Position numbers and translations under genes: made by a program. Positions 1 through 7,542 of a stretch of 11,787 nucleotides of DNA are shown here, piece after piece. The stretch is from Bacillus benzoevorans (GTDB lineage: Bacteria > Bacillota > Bacilli > Bacillales > Cytobacillaceae). The notes under the pieces were generated by a model. It had not been told where the DNA came from. It did not search any database and was given only the letters and a program-made list of their open reading frames with translations. Each line of letters starts with the position of its first letter. The first letter of the stretch is position 1. The stretch spans positions 197,368 through 209,154 of the forward strand of contig NZ_JACHGK010000004.1 in assembly GCF_014207535.1 (NCBI RefSeq), written 5' to 3'.

Positions 1-260
1 AGGACAGGATGACGCAGGAAACCAGAAAAGTTGTCTAATAGAAGGTCTCTAAAGGACAGGATGAGCCAGGAATCCAGGAAAGCTGTCTTATAGAAGACCT
101 CTAAAGGACAAGATGACGCGGGAATCCAGAAAAACTGTCTTATAGAAGACCGCAAAAGGACAGGTTGACGCGGAAACCCAGAAAAGCTGTCTAATAGAAG
201 TCCTCTAAAGGACACGATAAGGCGATAACCTAAAAAAACTGTCTTATAGAAGATCTCAAA
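1..260 (+). repeat. Left tandem array of a 52-bp repeat (5 units, continues off the edge)
   Basis: Five head-to-tail units of exactly 52 bp begin at 1, 53, 105, 157 and 209. Each starts AGGACA, has CTGTC or a close variant at unit positions 31-35, and ends in a GAAG-pyrimidine-rich-AA tail. The units are contiguous with no unique spacer. Unit 5, nearest the protease gene, is the most diverged, and 261-270 (TGGACCAGG) may be a decayed sixth unit, so the array seems to erode at its inner edge. The same family recurs in inverted orientation at 11420-11787. No open reading frame is maintained across units. The function is unknown to me. Confidence 0.93.
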
Positions 261-328
261 ATGGACCAGGTTTCTCTCGATGACAGTGAATTTTAACCCT
301 TTTCCCCTTTATCAATTTCAATACAAAG

Positions 329-363
329 AAAAAGCGCCGGGACACAGTATCCCCGCGCTTTTT
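329..363 (-). terminator. Rho-independent terminator of the Lon-like gene
   Basis: A hairpin has arms AAAAAGCGC and GCGCTTTTT, one C-C mismatch, an inner GGGA/TCCC extension and a short loop. Read leftward it lies about 10 bases after the protease stop codon and is followed by a T-rich stretch. The A and T flanks would let it work in both directions, also blocking transcription entering from the repeat array. Confidence 0.88.
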
Positions 364-373
364 CATGTTCTAA

Positions 374-2815
374 TCAACGATTTGGTGTATTCGCAGCACT
401 TGCGGCAGCGGCTTCGTACATTTTCTTAAAGCGTTCTTCCACCTTGGCGAAGATGGTATCCGGCGGGTACTGTCCGTTGACATCGCGGACATTGCCGGCG
501 CTGACGCCTGTCAGGATTTCAATTCCTTCTGCAATATGGCCGATTTCCCAAATATGGAACTCACCTTTTGTCACGGCTTCAATCACTTCATTATCCAGCA
601 TCAGGTTTTGTACATTCTGCTTCGGAATGATAACCCCTTGTTTTCCTGTCAGTCCTTTTTCTTTGCAAATATGATAGAAGCCTTCAATTTTTTCATTTAC
701 ACCGCCGATTGGCTGGATTTCTCCCCATTGGTTGACCGAGCCTGTCACGGCAATTCCTTGGTTTATCTGAACTTCGGAAAGTGAAGAGAGCAGCACATAT
801 AGTTCGGTTGAGGATGCACTGTCTCCGTCGATCGGGTTGTACGTTTGCTCGAATGTAATACTTGCTGAAAGCGGGATCGGTTTATTTTTCGCAAATTCGC
901 CTGAAAGGAAAGCAGTAAGGATCAGCATTCCTTTGTTGTGAATCTGTCCGCTCATAGCTGTTTCCCGTTCGATATTCATAATCCCGCTCTTGCCGACAAA
1001 GGTTTGGGCGGTGATCTTCGTCGGAATACCGAAAACAGCGTCCCTCGTTCCCATGACTGCCAGCCCATTAATCTGTCCGACACGGTAACCGTCTGTGTCG
1101 ACCATGATCGTGCCTTTACTGATCATCTCACGATACTGCTCGGAAATATGGTTGGAACGGTTGAATTGTTCCATGAGCGCCTTCTGAATATGACGGTCGT
1201 CGACTACTTCCATATTCGCCTTCTTCGCCCAATAGCTTGATTCAACCAGTACCTTTGTTATTTCCTGGAAGCGGGTAGAGAGCTTGGTCTGTTCTTCGAC
1301 AAGGCGGGAGCTGTAGTCAATGACCTTCGCCACAGCGCTGCGATGGAATGGCAGAAGACCTTCCTGCTCAGCAAAATTTTTCACAAAGTAGGCCATCTTC
1401 TGACTGTTTTCATCATTTTTGTCCATGACGGTATTGAATTCAACTTTTACTTTAAATAGTTTATGGAAATCTTCATCTGCGGCTGAAAGCAAATCGTGTA
1501 AATAGTAGGAACCGATAATGATGACCTTGATATTTAACGGAATTGGCTCAGGCTTTAATCCCGATGTTGGGAAAAGACTGCGATCCTCATACGGATTTTC
1601 AATCGAGATTTTTTCCGTTTGCAGGGCTCTTTTTAACAGATTCCAGGCATATGGCTGCTGCAATAATTCAGTCGCCTGCAAAATTAAATAACCTCCATTT
1701 GCCTGGTGCAGCACACCGGACTTAATAAAGGTAAAGTCGGTCATATAGCTGCCAAACGAACCGCGATATTCGATCTTGCCGAATAAATTTTGATAAGTTG
1801 GATTGGTCTCATAAATAACCGGGGCACCTGTTAAGTTTTTATTATTAACAAATAGGTTCACTGTGTAGCGGTGCAGCTGCTGCTCTTTTGTCCCAACTAA
1901 AGAGTGCATTATATTTTCATCAGAGTCACTGTCATCATCCGGCAGAAAGATAGAGAAATGCTCAACCGCATCATATAAATAGGCTTCGATATAATCCAGA
2001 ACCTTTTCATTATCTTTATAGCTTTCTTTTAGCGGTATAAAAAGACCTTCGATGGCTTTTGCTGACGTTTCACGCATAAACTGCTCCATCGCTTTTCGCA
2101 GTTCTTCGTTTATTTTTCCTATCTGATAGACGGTTTCCTGAACTTTCCCCTCGATTTGCTTTTCTTTTACTTTTAACATTTCTTTATTTTCATCAGACAA
2201 GGCTTCAAAGGCTGCGCGGTCCATCGGTTTGCCGAAGAGCAGCGGAAATGTATTGATGCCTGTTGGGGTCCGTTCAATTTTAAAGTTGAGTTCGCCGGCG
2301 AATTGCTCAGCATCTTCCCAAAACCCGCTGACTTTAGCGCGGTATTTTTCTAAAATCGTTCTTTTTCCTTTTTCATAGACTTCTCCGGAAAATGTAGACT
2401 GCATTTCCCGCTGGATATCGATTAACAGCGTTTCGATTTTGCGCTGGAATTGAACACCGCTTCCGGCAGGCAGAGAGATAACCAAAGGCCGATCGGGGTT
2501 TTCAAAGTTATAGACGTAGCATTGATCATCAGGTACGGTGCGGGTTTTCGCCATTCTTTCCACACTATCCTGTGTATAGGTAATTCTCCCGGTACCGGAT
2601 GGTCCGACGACAAATAAATTATAGCCCGATTGTTCGACCGATAAGCCAAATTCCATCGCCTGTTCCGCACGGCTTTGCCCGATCATTTCCTTTGGCAGCT
2701 TTTCGAGATTGGTTGTCGTTTCAAAAGAGAATTGGCTGGCATCACACTCTAAACGAAGCTTAGTAACTGGCACACGATGAATGGACTTTACGTTCTCGTA
2801 TTCTTCGATATTCAT
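374..2815 (-). CDS. Lon-family AAA+ ATP-dependent protease (AAA_32/LonB-like, peptidase family S16)
   Basis: This is probably a cytosolic ATP-driven protease of the Lon-like group carrying the AAA_32 ATPase and a C-terminal S16 protease. It is distinct from LonA because it lacks the LonA substrate-binding N-domain. Residues are numbered from the chosen ATG. The P-loop GPSGTGRIT is at 71-79, with Arg where Lys is usual. A long helical, partly coiled-coil insertion occupies about 125-310. The Walker B region is GGYLILQA (about 374-381), without the classic Asp-Glu. A helical lid follows at about 490-550. The protease domain has the catalytic Ser666 in DGDSAS and Lys709 in GGVNEK, so the dyad is intact. 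From memory, the P-loop Arg and weak Walker B are usual in this subgroup. The length of 813 aa fits the family. The reading frame extends 11 codons upstream, but that ATG has no spaced ribosome site, whereas this one has GGGGGA 7 bases upstream. The C-terminal tail is Ala-rich. Substrates cannot be inferred. It is transcribed alone, and no convincing promoter was found. Confidence 0.92.
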   Translation of the reverse strand: MNIEEYENVKSIHRVPVTKLRLECDASQFSFETTTNLEKLPKEMIGQSRAEQAMEFGLSVEQSGYNLFVVGPSGTGRITYTQDSVERMAKTRTVPDDQCYVYNFENPDRPLVISLPAGSGVQFQRKIETLLIDIQREMQSTFSGEVYEKGKRTILEKYRAKVSGFWEDAEQFAGELNFKIERTPTGINTFPLLFGKPMDRAAFEALSDENKEMLKVKEKQIEGKVQETVYQIGKINEELRKAMEQFMRETSAKAIEGLFIPLKESYKDNEKVLDYIEAYLYDAVEHFSIFLPDDDSDSDENIMHSLVGTKEQQLHRYTVNLFVNNKNLTGAPVIYETNPTYQNLFGKIEYRGSFGSYMTDFTFIKSGVLHQANGGYLILQATELLQQPYAWNLLKRALQTEKISIENPYEDRSLFPTSGLKPEPIPLNIKVIIIGSYYLHDLLSAADEDFHKLFKVKVEFNTVMDKNDENSQKMAYFVKNFAEQEGLLPFHRSAVAKVIDYSSRLVEEQTKLSTRFQEITKVLVESSYWAKKANMEVVDDRHIQKALMEQFNRSNHISEQYREMISKGTIMVDTDGYRVGQINGLAVMGTRDAVFGIPTKITAQTFVGKSGIMNIERETAMSGQIHNKGMLILTAFLSGEFAKNKPIPLSASITFEQTYNPIDGDSASSTELYVLLSSLSEVQINQGIAVTGSVNQWGEIQPIGGVNEKIEGFYHICKEKGLTGKQGVIIPKQNVQNLMLDNEVIEAVTKGEFHIWEIGHIAEGIEILTGVSAGNVRDVNGQYPPDTIFAKVEERFKKMYEAAAASAANTPNR

Positions 2816-2822
2816 TAAAAAG

Positions 2823-2828
2823 TCCCCC
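2823..2828 (-). promoter_or_regulatory. Ribosome binding site that decides the Lon-like start
   Basis: GGGGGA read leftward, with 7 bases before the ATG at 2815-2813. The in-frame ATG at 2848 has AAAAGG directly abutting it, too close to act as a ribosome site, so the downstream start is preferred. Confidence 0.6.
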
Positions 2829-3160
2829 GCTTTCTCATTCAATATCATCCTTTTGAAAAATTATGTCTGCTTTTGTCCGTTGGCATAGTCATTAAGATTA
2901 GAAGACAGCTAAACGAGTGCTCTCTGCCTGGCACGGCAAATCTTTCACGCCATTACAAACAGCAAAAGCTGCTGCTTCATTTAGTAAGAGAAACTTTCTA
3001 AGTATAATTTATTCGACATTTCTCCCCATATCCCTGCCTCTATTTTTCCAAACCATACTTTCGCAGAGGAATTTTATCGGTGAATGAGTTCTTCCCTGCA
3101 TTTTTCAGTTTATTGTCATAATTGTAGTTTACCCTAATGAATAATAATACTTGATGTAGG
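2829..3160. other. Intergenic gap between divergent genes; no gene seen
   Basis: About 330 bases separate the divergent protease and membrane-protein genes. I see no credible coding frame, no RNA gene and no strong hairpin. It must hold both promoters, but only weak candidates appear, such as TTGTCA at 3113 without a good -10 at the right distance, and a CATAAT-like -10 on the minus strand near 2860 without a good -35. TGCCTGGCAC at 2925-2934 matches 10 bases of the palindrome at 3859-3873 and may be a degraded copy. Confidence 0.55.
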
Positions 3161-3177
3161 AAAGGGGAGCTCGTGTG

Positions 3178-3750
3178 ATGAGATACGCGAAATTATTAAT
3201 GATTGTTTTTTTATTGCTGATTGGAATTGGTGCAGGTGCGAAGACGGTTGTGTTTGCAGACGATGATGACGATGAAAGGTATGAATATAACTATCAGGGT
3301 GAATATGGCAAGCATAGTGACGGCCGCGATGAAGAGGATGGACCATATGAGGAAATAGGAAAAATGCTCGGCTGGGGTACGGCTGCTGCGATGGGAGCCG
3401 CAGGCGTATTTTTCCCAATCAGAAGATCGATGAAATGGACCATTGCCAATTTGCCTAGTGCCAAAAGCTTCGTCATATCTCTGACTAAATTCTTAGGAAA
3501 AATTCATGTTCCGCTTGGAATTGCCGCATTGGTTATCAGCATTGTCCACGGTGTCACCATGTTTATGAGCGAAGGAGAATTGGAGGGCGAAGGGTTTATC
3601 GGTCTGGCATCCGTTATATTTATGGCCATTGCCGCTATATTTGGAGCAACATTAATGAAAAATAAAAAAGCAAAAACAGTGCGTACGATACACATTTCTT
3701 TGCTCGGATTAGCTCTGTTAATCGCCATCATTCATATATTTACAGCATAA
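3178..3750 (+). CDS. Small membrane protein with cytochrome b-like bis-histidine helices (putative di-haem protein)
   Basis: I do not recognise a named family. The protein is about 190 aa. Residues are numbered from the GTG at 3175, one codon upstream. An N-terminal signal peptide or anchor lies at about 4-28, followed by a very acidic, probably extracytoplasmic stretch (29-60) starting with five Asp. Four hydrophobic helices follow at about 66-82, 109-131, 141-160 and 172-190. Basic loops (RRSMK at 83-87, MKNKKAK at 161-167) put TM1-TM2 and TM3-TM4 loops inside. TM2 carries His111 and His125, and TM4 carries His173 and His187. Both pairs are 14 residues apart in parallel helices, as in the haem-ligand pairs of cytochrome b and ferric-reductase/NOX-type proteins. 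Haem binding is inferred. The start is taken at ATG 3178 because AAAGGGGAG lies 8 bases upstream; the GTG is also possible. The gene has tandem TAA TAG stops, its own terminator, and appears monocistronic. Confidence 0.8.
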   Translation: MRYAKLLMIVFLLLIGIGAGAKTVVFADDDDDERYEYNYQGEYGKHSDGRDEEDGPYEEIGKMLGWGTAAAMGAAGVFFPIRRSMKWTIANLPSAKSFVISLTKFLGKIHVPLGIAALVISIVHGVTMFMSEGELEGEGFIGLASVIFMAIAAIFGATLMKNKKAKTVRTIHISLLGLALLIAIIHIFTA

Positions 3751-3761
3751 TAGTTTGCAGA

Positions 3762-3823
3762 AAAAACAGCCTTCACCGCCGGCGCTCTTTGATACAAAGA
3801 CAACGGTCATGAAGGCTGTTTTT
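3762..3823 (+). terminator. Rho-independent terminator after the four-His membrane protein
   Basis: Arms AAAAACAGCCTTCA and TGAAGGCTGTTTTT pair perfectly. An inner CCG/CGG pairing is offset by a TCA bulge. The hairpin begins 11 bases after the stop codon and its right arm ends in a T-run. Confidence 0.9.
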
Positions 3824-3858
3824 AATTTGTCTCCCTCACATGAACAAATGTCCATTTT

Positions 3859-3873
3859 CGGTGCCAGGCACCG
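3859..3873. repeat. 15-bp perfect palindrome CGGTGCCAGGCACCG
   Basis: Two 7-bp arms flank a single central A. It lies between the terminator of the upstream gene and the promoter region of the cyclic-di-GMP gene, too far upstream (about 160 bases before the -35) for a simple operator of that promoter. A 10-base part match occurs at 2925-2934. I recall similar GGTGCC-N-GGCACC elements scattered between genes in Bacillus-type genomes, so a dispersed repeat is more likely than a dedicated operator. That is from memory and was not checked. Confidence 0.6.
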
Positions 3874-4033
3874 ATACTAGTTTGAATTTTCTGAAAAGTA
3901 TATTCCTGGATATATTATGGTAAAATAGTATATGTTTATGTGTTCAATTTTATAGAAAACTACCTTTATACTATGACAATATGCTTAAATGGATAGATAT
4001 GTTGATTTTCCAAACCATAATCGCTGTTGTGGA

Positions 4034-4061
4034 TTTACATAATTTAATTTACTCCTATAAT
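4034..4061 (+). promoter_or_regulatory. SigA-type promoter of the cyclic-di-GMP gene
   Basis: TTTACA (4034-4039), a 16-base spacer and a perfect TATAAT (4056-4061), in an AT-rich stretch. Transcription would start near 4068, giving a leader of about 30 bases that includes the ribosome site AGGGGAGGG at 4082-4090. A second, weaker possibility is the extended -10 TGGTAAAAT at 3918-3926, which has no good -35. No cyclic-di-GMP riboswitch is visible in the leader. Confidence 0.75.
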
Positions 4062-4099
4062 TTAAACTTCATAATACACTCAGGGGAGGGCAGTCATCC

Positions 4100-7024
4100 A
4101 TGAAAAACTTCTTTCACAAGCACAAAACACCTTTTTTATACCATGAGGATTCTCTAGCAGATAGTCCGCCTCAAATTCAAGAACACTTAAATTCTATCAT
4201 CAAGTTAGATAAGGACGGGAACCTTGTCGCATTCAATCAGGCCTTTGCCGCTCAATTCGGATATGGGGTAAAGGACTTTAAAAAACCCTTTTTTGAAATT
4301 TTCCTCCAAAATGACGCCTCTCTGGCGCAGCCATATTTTGAAAAAGCCCTTTTAGGGAATACACAGCAGTTCCATGCAGTCAGCTTCAAGAAAAACGGCA
4401 TAAAAGTCGACGTTAATCTCACACTTGTTCCACTAGAAGATCAGACGGAAGCGATTGTTTACGCCGTGATAAATGATATTTCTGAGTATAAAGAATGGGA
4501 GAAGAAGCTGCATTTATCAAGAAAGGTGCAATCCTCCTTTAATGAACTTGAAAATATCTGCTATTTTTTCTACGATGCTATAAATGACCAATTTCATTTT
4601 TCAAAACAATTCCCGGAACTTTTCGGGATCAATGAGGACAGCAGCTATACCCCTGCCCATAAAAAAATGCTGCAATACGTTTATGCAGAGGATCAGGAAA
4701 ACGTAAATCATATTTTTAAAGAAGCCTTGAAAAATAAAACGGGATATAAAGTGGAATACCGCATTCCGAAAAAGGACGACACCTTTCGCTATGTTTTTGA
4801 AAAAGCAGATATTTTACTAAATGCGAATGGTTACTTAGAAGGACTAACTGGCTTTATCCAAGACATTACCCATAGCAAATTGTATGACCAAATGATTGAA
4901 AAAGAAAAGCAGCTTTCTCTGCTGTCTGACATCCCCGATTTCAGTATTTGGACGATGAATGTTACTTCAGGCTTTACCACTAATAACTCAAAAGGAGTCG
5001 AACATATCACCGGGTATACAGCAGAAGAATTACAAAACGGCATCCAATGGACCTCTATTATCCATCCGCAGGATATTCAAAGATACAGGAAAGCCCTGCG
5101 TGTTTTGGGGACGGGGGAAACCTTCCGTCTTCAATACCGGATTATTCATAAGAACGGGACGGTGAAATGGATACAGGATTATATTATCCCTGTTCTTGAC
5201 GGCAAGGGAAAATTAACCCAGATGAATGGAATCACTTCCGATGTCACCATTCAAAAAGGGTTAGAAGAACAAATTAAATTTCTTTCAAAATATGATCCAT
5301 TAACAAAACTGCCAAACAGGCAATATTTTTATGAAAAAATAGAGCAGCTGATGTCAGAACATGCCGGAAAACAAAAATCTGCCATCATGATGCTAAATAT
5401 TGACCGTTTCAAATATGTCAATGATACTCTTGGCTATGAAATCGGCGACCAATTATTGGTTAAGATTGCGGAAAGACTCGCGGAACAACTGACACCGCAA
5501 GATCTTCTCGCCCGCCAAGACGGTGCTCAATTCAGCATTTTAGTAGGCAGTGTGTCTTCCATGGACGCGCTAAGAACGCTGGCAGAAACTATTATTCATT
5601 GCTTGGAAGAACCTTTTCTCATTAAAGACTTTCAATTATATGTGACAGTCTGTATCGGGATCTCCGCATGTCCGGGGAAGGGGACTGAGTGTCTGGAGTT
5701 ATTCAGAAATGCCGAACATGCTTTAACGAAAGCGAAAAAAGGCGGGGAAAACAAATATTATATCATTACCGATTCGAATAATATTCAATCCTATAAATGC
5801 TTCAGCATTGGACGGGATATTAAAAAAGCGTTAAGGAACGGGGAAATGGTGATGTATTATCAGCCGCGCGTCGATGCAAATACCAATAAAATGCTCAGCG
5901 CAGAAGCTCTCATCCGCTGGAACCATCCCGAGTGGGGACATATATCTCCGGATGAATTTTTGGGGATTGCTGAGGAAAACGGCTTAATCATTGATATCGA
6001 TAACTGGGTCATTCAAGAGGTATGCCGGCAAATTAAACAGTGGAAAGATGCCGGACTGCCGCTTGTGCCAGTTTCCGTGAATATTGCCGCTGCGCACCTT
6101 ACCAAACGAGACTGGCCGATTGAGGTGGCAAAATTCATTAAGGAAGCAGGCATTGAACCGCAGGATATTGAGCTGGAAATTACGGAGAACTCGTTGTTAA
6201 ATAATGAAAGTATGGTTCAACAGGCGATTGAGATTTTCCAAAGATTAGGGATTAAAATAGCCTTGGATGACTTCGGAAAAGGGTATTCCTCCCTTTTATA
6301 TTTAACCCAGTATCATTTTGATATTCTTAAAATTGATAAATCATTTATCCAAAGTATGCAGGATAGTGAGCGGGACTTATTTATCGCCAAATCGATTATT
6401 TATTTGGCCAAAGGATTGAATATTCGCGTCGTTGCCGAAGGCGTTGAAACAATGGATCAATTAGAAATCCTGAAAAAGGAAAACTGCCGAGAGATTCAAG
6501 GGTATCTATTCAGCAGGCCGGTGCCGGTTAGTGAGTTTGAACAGCTGCTGAAAAAAGAAATTCTGCTGCCTGTCGATCCGAAACAAAAAGCCGAGCGGAA
6601 AAACCGCCAGTATTACCGTCTGCAATTTCCTTATCCGCTTTCCTCCAGCATGCGGCTTATCTCCATTGCCGGGAAAGACATGCATCTGGGGAAATCAACG
6701 GTTTTGATTGATGATATTAGTATTGACGGACTCCGCTGTATTTCGACACTAAAGCTGCCAGTTAGAGGCGATGTCGTGTTTCAATTTGAAACGGAGGTTT
6801 TGCACACACCACTTCAATTTCTCGGCCGAATTGTCTGGAAGGAAGAACAAAACAATAACCTGGTGGAATATGGTTTTCAGTTTATGAACAATGAGGATGA
6901 GCAAGTGAAGTTGGATAGTACATTAAATAAATTCCTCGATCTGCAAAAAAAGAGCACAAAGCTCCCTCCATATCATTTGGTTAAAGAGGATAAGCTGCAG
7001 TATTTGCTGCGGATGAATTCCTAA
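4100..7024 (+). CDS. PAS-PAS-PAS-GGDEF-EAL-PilZ protein, predicted cyclic-di-GMP phosphodiesterase
   Basis: This is a soluble 974-aa signalling protein with no membrane segment. Three PAS/PAC-like sensory domains lie at about 25-130, 148-258 and 272-388. The GGDEF domain (about 393-555) is degenerate: the signature is DGAQF (474-478), the first metal Asp of the DxDxFK motif is Asn433, and the RxxD inhibitory site is absent, so cyclase activity is unlikely. It may still bind GTP. The EAL domain (about 570-820) keeps every expected catalytic residue: Glu602 (EAL), Asn661, Glu693, Asp723-Asp724, Lys744, Glu780 and Gln800, plus an intact DDFGKGYSS loop. Cleavage of c-di-GMP to pGpG is therefore predicted. 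The C-terminal PilZ-like domain (about 833-945) has RxxxR (Arg836, Arg840) and DxSxxG (872-877), so it probably binds c-di-GMP. A strong ribosome site 9 bases upstream supports the start. It has its own promoter and faces the FliK-like operon across a shared terminator. The signal sensed by the PAS domains is unknown. Confidence 0.95.
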   Translation: MKNFFHKHKTPFLYHEDSLADSPPQIQEHLNSIIKLDKDGNLVAFNQAFAAQFGYGVKDFKKPFFEIFLQNDASLAQPYFEKALLGNTQQFHAVSFKKNGIKVDVNLTLVPLEDQTEAIVYAVINDISEYKEWEKKLHLSRKVQSSFNELENICYFFYDAINDQFHFSKQFPELFGINEDSSYTPAHKKMLQYVYAEDQENVNHIFKEALKNKTGYKVEYRIPKKDDTFRYVFEKADILLNANGYLEGLTGFIQDITHSKLYDQMIEKEKQLSLLSDIPDFSIWTMNVTSGFTTNNSKGVEHITGYTAEELQNGIQWTSIIHPQDIQRYRKALRVLGTGETFRLQYRIIHKNGTVKWIQDYIIPVLDGKGKLTQMNGITSDVTIQKGLEEQIKFLSKYDPLTKLPNRQYFYEKIEQLMSEHAGKQKSAIMMLNIDRFKYVNDTLGYEIGDQLLVKIAERLAEQLTPQDLLARQDGAQFSILVGSVSSMDALRTLAETIIHCLEEPFLIKDFQLYVTVCIGISACPGKGTECLELFRNAEHALTKAKKGGENKYYIITDSNNIQSYKCFSIGRDIKKALRNGEMVMYYQPRVDANTNKMLSAEALIRWNHPEWGHISPDEFLGIAEENGLIIDIDNWVIQEVCRQIKQWKDAGLPLVPVSVNIAAAHLTKRDWPIEVAKFIKEAGIEPQDIELEITENSLLNNESMVQQAIEIFQRLGIKIALDDFGKGYSSLLYLTQYHFDILKIDKSFIQSMQDSERDLFIAKSIIYLAKGLNIRVVAEGVETMDQLEILKKENCREIQGYLFSRPVPVSEFEQLLKKEILLPVDPKQKAERKNRQYYRLQFPYPLSSSMRLISIAGKDMHLGKSTVLIDDISIDGLRCISTLKLPVRGDVVFQFETEVLHTPLQFLGRIVWKEEQNNNLVEYGFQFMNNEDEQVKLDSTLNKFLDLQKKSTKLPPYHLVKEDKLQYLLRMNS

Positions 7025-7038
7025 ACAGTTGAGTAAAA

Positions 7039-7090
7039 AAAAGGAATGCTGATCAATGATTATGAATAAATATTGATCAGCATTCCTTTT
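7039..7090. terminator. Bidirectional terminator shared by the EAL gene and the yaaR-like gene
   Basis: A perfect 19-bp stem (AAAAGGAATGCTGATCAAT at 7039-7057 and its complement at 7072-7090) closes a 14-base loop. Leftward it is followed by eight T; rightward by TTTTATTT. The right arm is also coding sequence of the leftward DUF327 gene, whose stop codon lies in the loop. Confidence 0.92.
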
Positions 7091-7500
7091 ATTTCGCCTA
7101 TTAAACTGAGCGTTTGCAGTCCTTCCTTTTCTTTGTTTAGGACTTCATTGGTAAGGTCGATGAGTTTTTTATCGACTTCTTTTACAAGTTTATAAATTTT
7201 TACCGAACCGCGGCGGTTAAAGCCCCGCTCCTCTGAAAACTCCAGCCCGTTTTGCACCGCATTCTCCAGAAACTCCTTGACAAGCTTTTTGTATTGGCGC
7301 AAATTTTCAACTGTCCGGGAATCCGAGAGCTTTGCCCCCTGCTTATCGATATCGTAGAGCATTTTATTCAGTTTATCGAGCTGAACCTCGCTCCGCTTTT
7401 GGTCCATAACCGACATAAATGATACCGAATCCTTTTCCACCTTTTCATTTAATCTCGCCTTAGCCGGGTGCGATTTTGAAACACGGTGAATTTCCATCAT
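7060..7500 (-). CDS. yaaR: DUF327 / YaaR-family protein
   Basis: The protein is 146 aa, small and soluble, strongly helical and charged, with no signal peptide or membrane segment. The C-terminal two thirds carry the family's hallmark stretch as I know it: SRTVENLRQYKKLVKEF, then a GFNRRG turn, IYKLVKEVDKKL, NKEKEG and a GEIKGMLIN ending. The function of the family is unknown. In Bacillus subtilis yaaR lies near holB and tmk. Here it is instead the last gene of an operon with FliK-like and FlhB-like genes, with 42 bases after the upstream stop, so it may be a paralogue or a relocated copy. The ribosome site AAAGGA lies 6 bases before the first of two adjacent ATG codons; the second ATG is also possible. 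The last codons form one arm of the terminator hairpin. Confidence 0.88.
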   Translation of the reverse strand: MMEIHRVSKSHPAKARLNEKVEKDSVSFMSVMDQKRSEVQLDKLNKMLYDIDKQGAKLSDSRTVENLRQYKKLVKEFLENAVQNGLEFSEERGFNRRGSVKIYKLVKEVDKKLIDLTNEVLNKEKEGLQTLSLIGEIKGMLINIYS

Positions 7501-7542
7501 TTCACATCCTTTTTTTCGCGAAAAGTATATCCTACTTTTAGC

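Noticed and set aside
2422..2670. 82-codon leftward open frame
   Set aside because: It overlaps the Lon-like gene in another frame on the same strand across the P-loop region; the Lon frame is clearly the real one.
3134..3418. 94-codon leftward open frame opposite the membrane protein gene
   Set aside because: It is antisense to the signal peptide and acidic region, is His/Ser/Pro-rich as expected for the reverse of Asp/Glu-rich codons, and has no recognisable domain.
3880..4099. Cyclic-di-GMP (GEMM) riboswitch in the leader of the EAL gene
   Set aside because: No conserved GEMM core is present and the best promoter leaves only a leader of about 30 bases, too short for a riboswitch.
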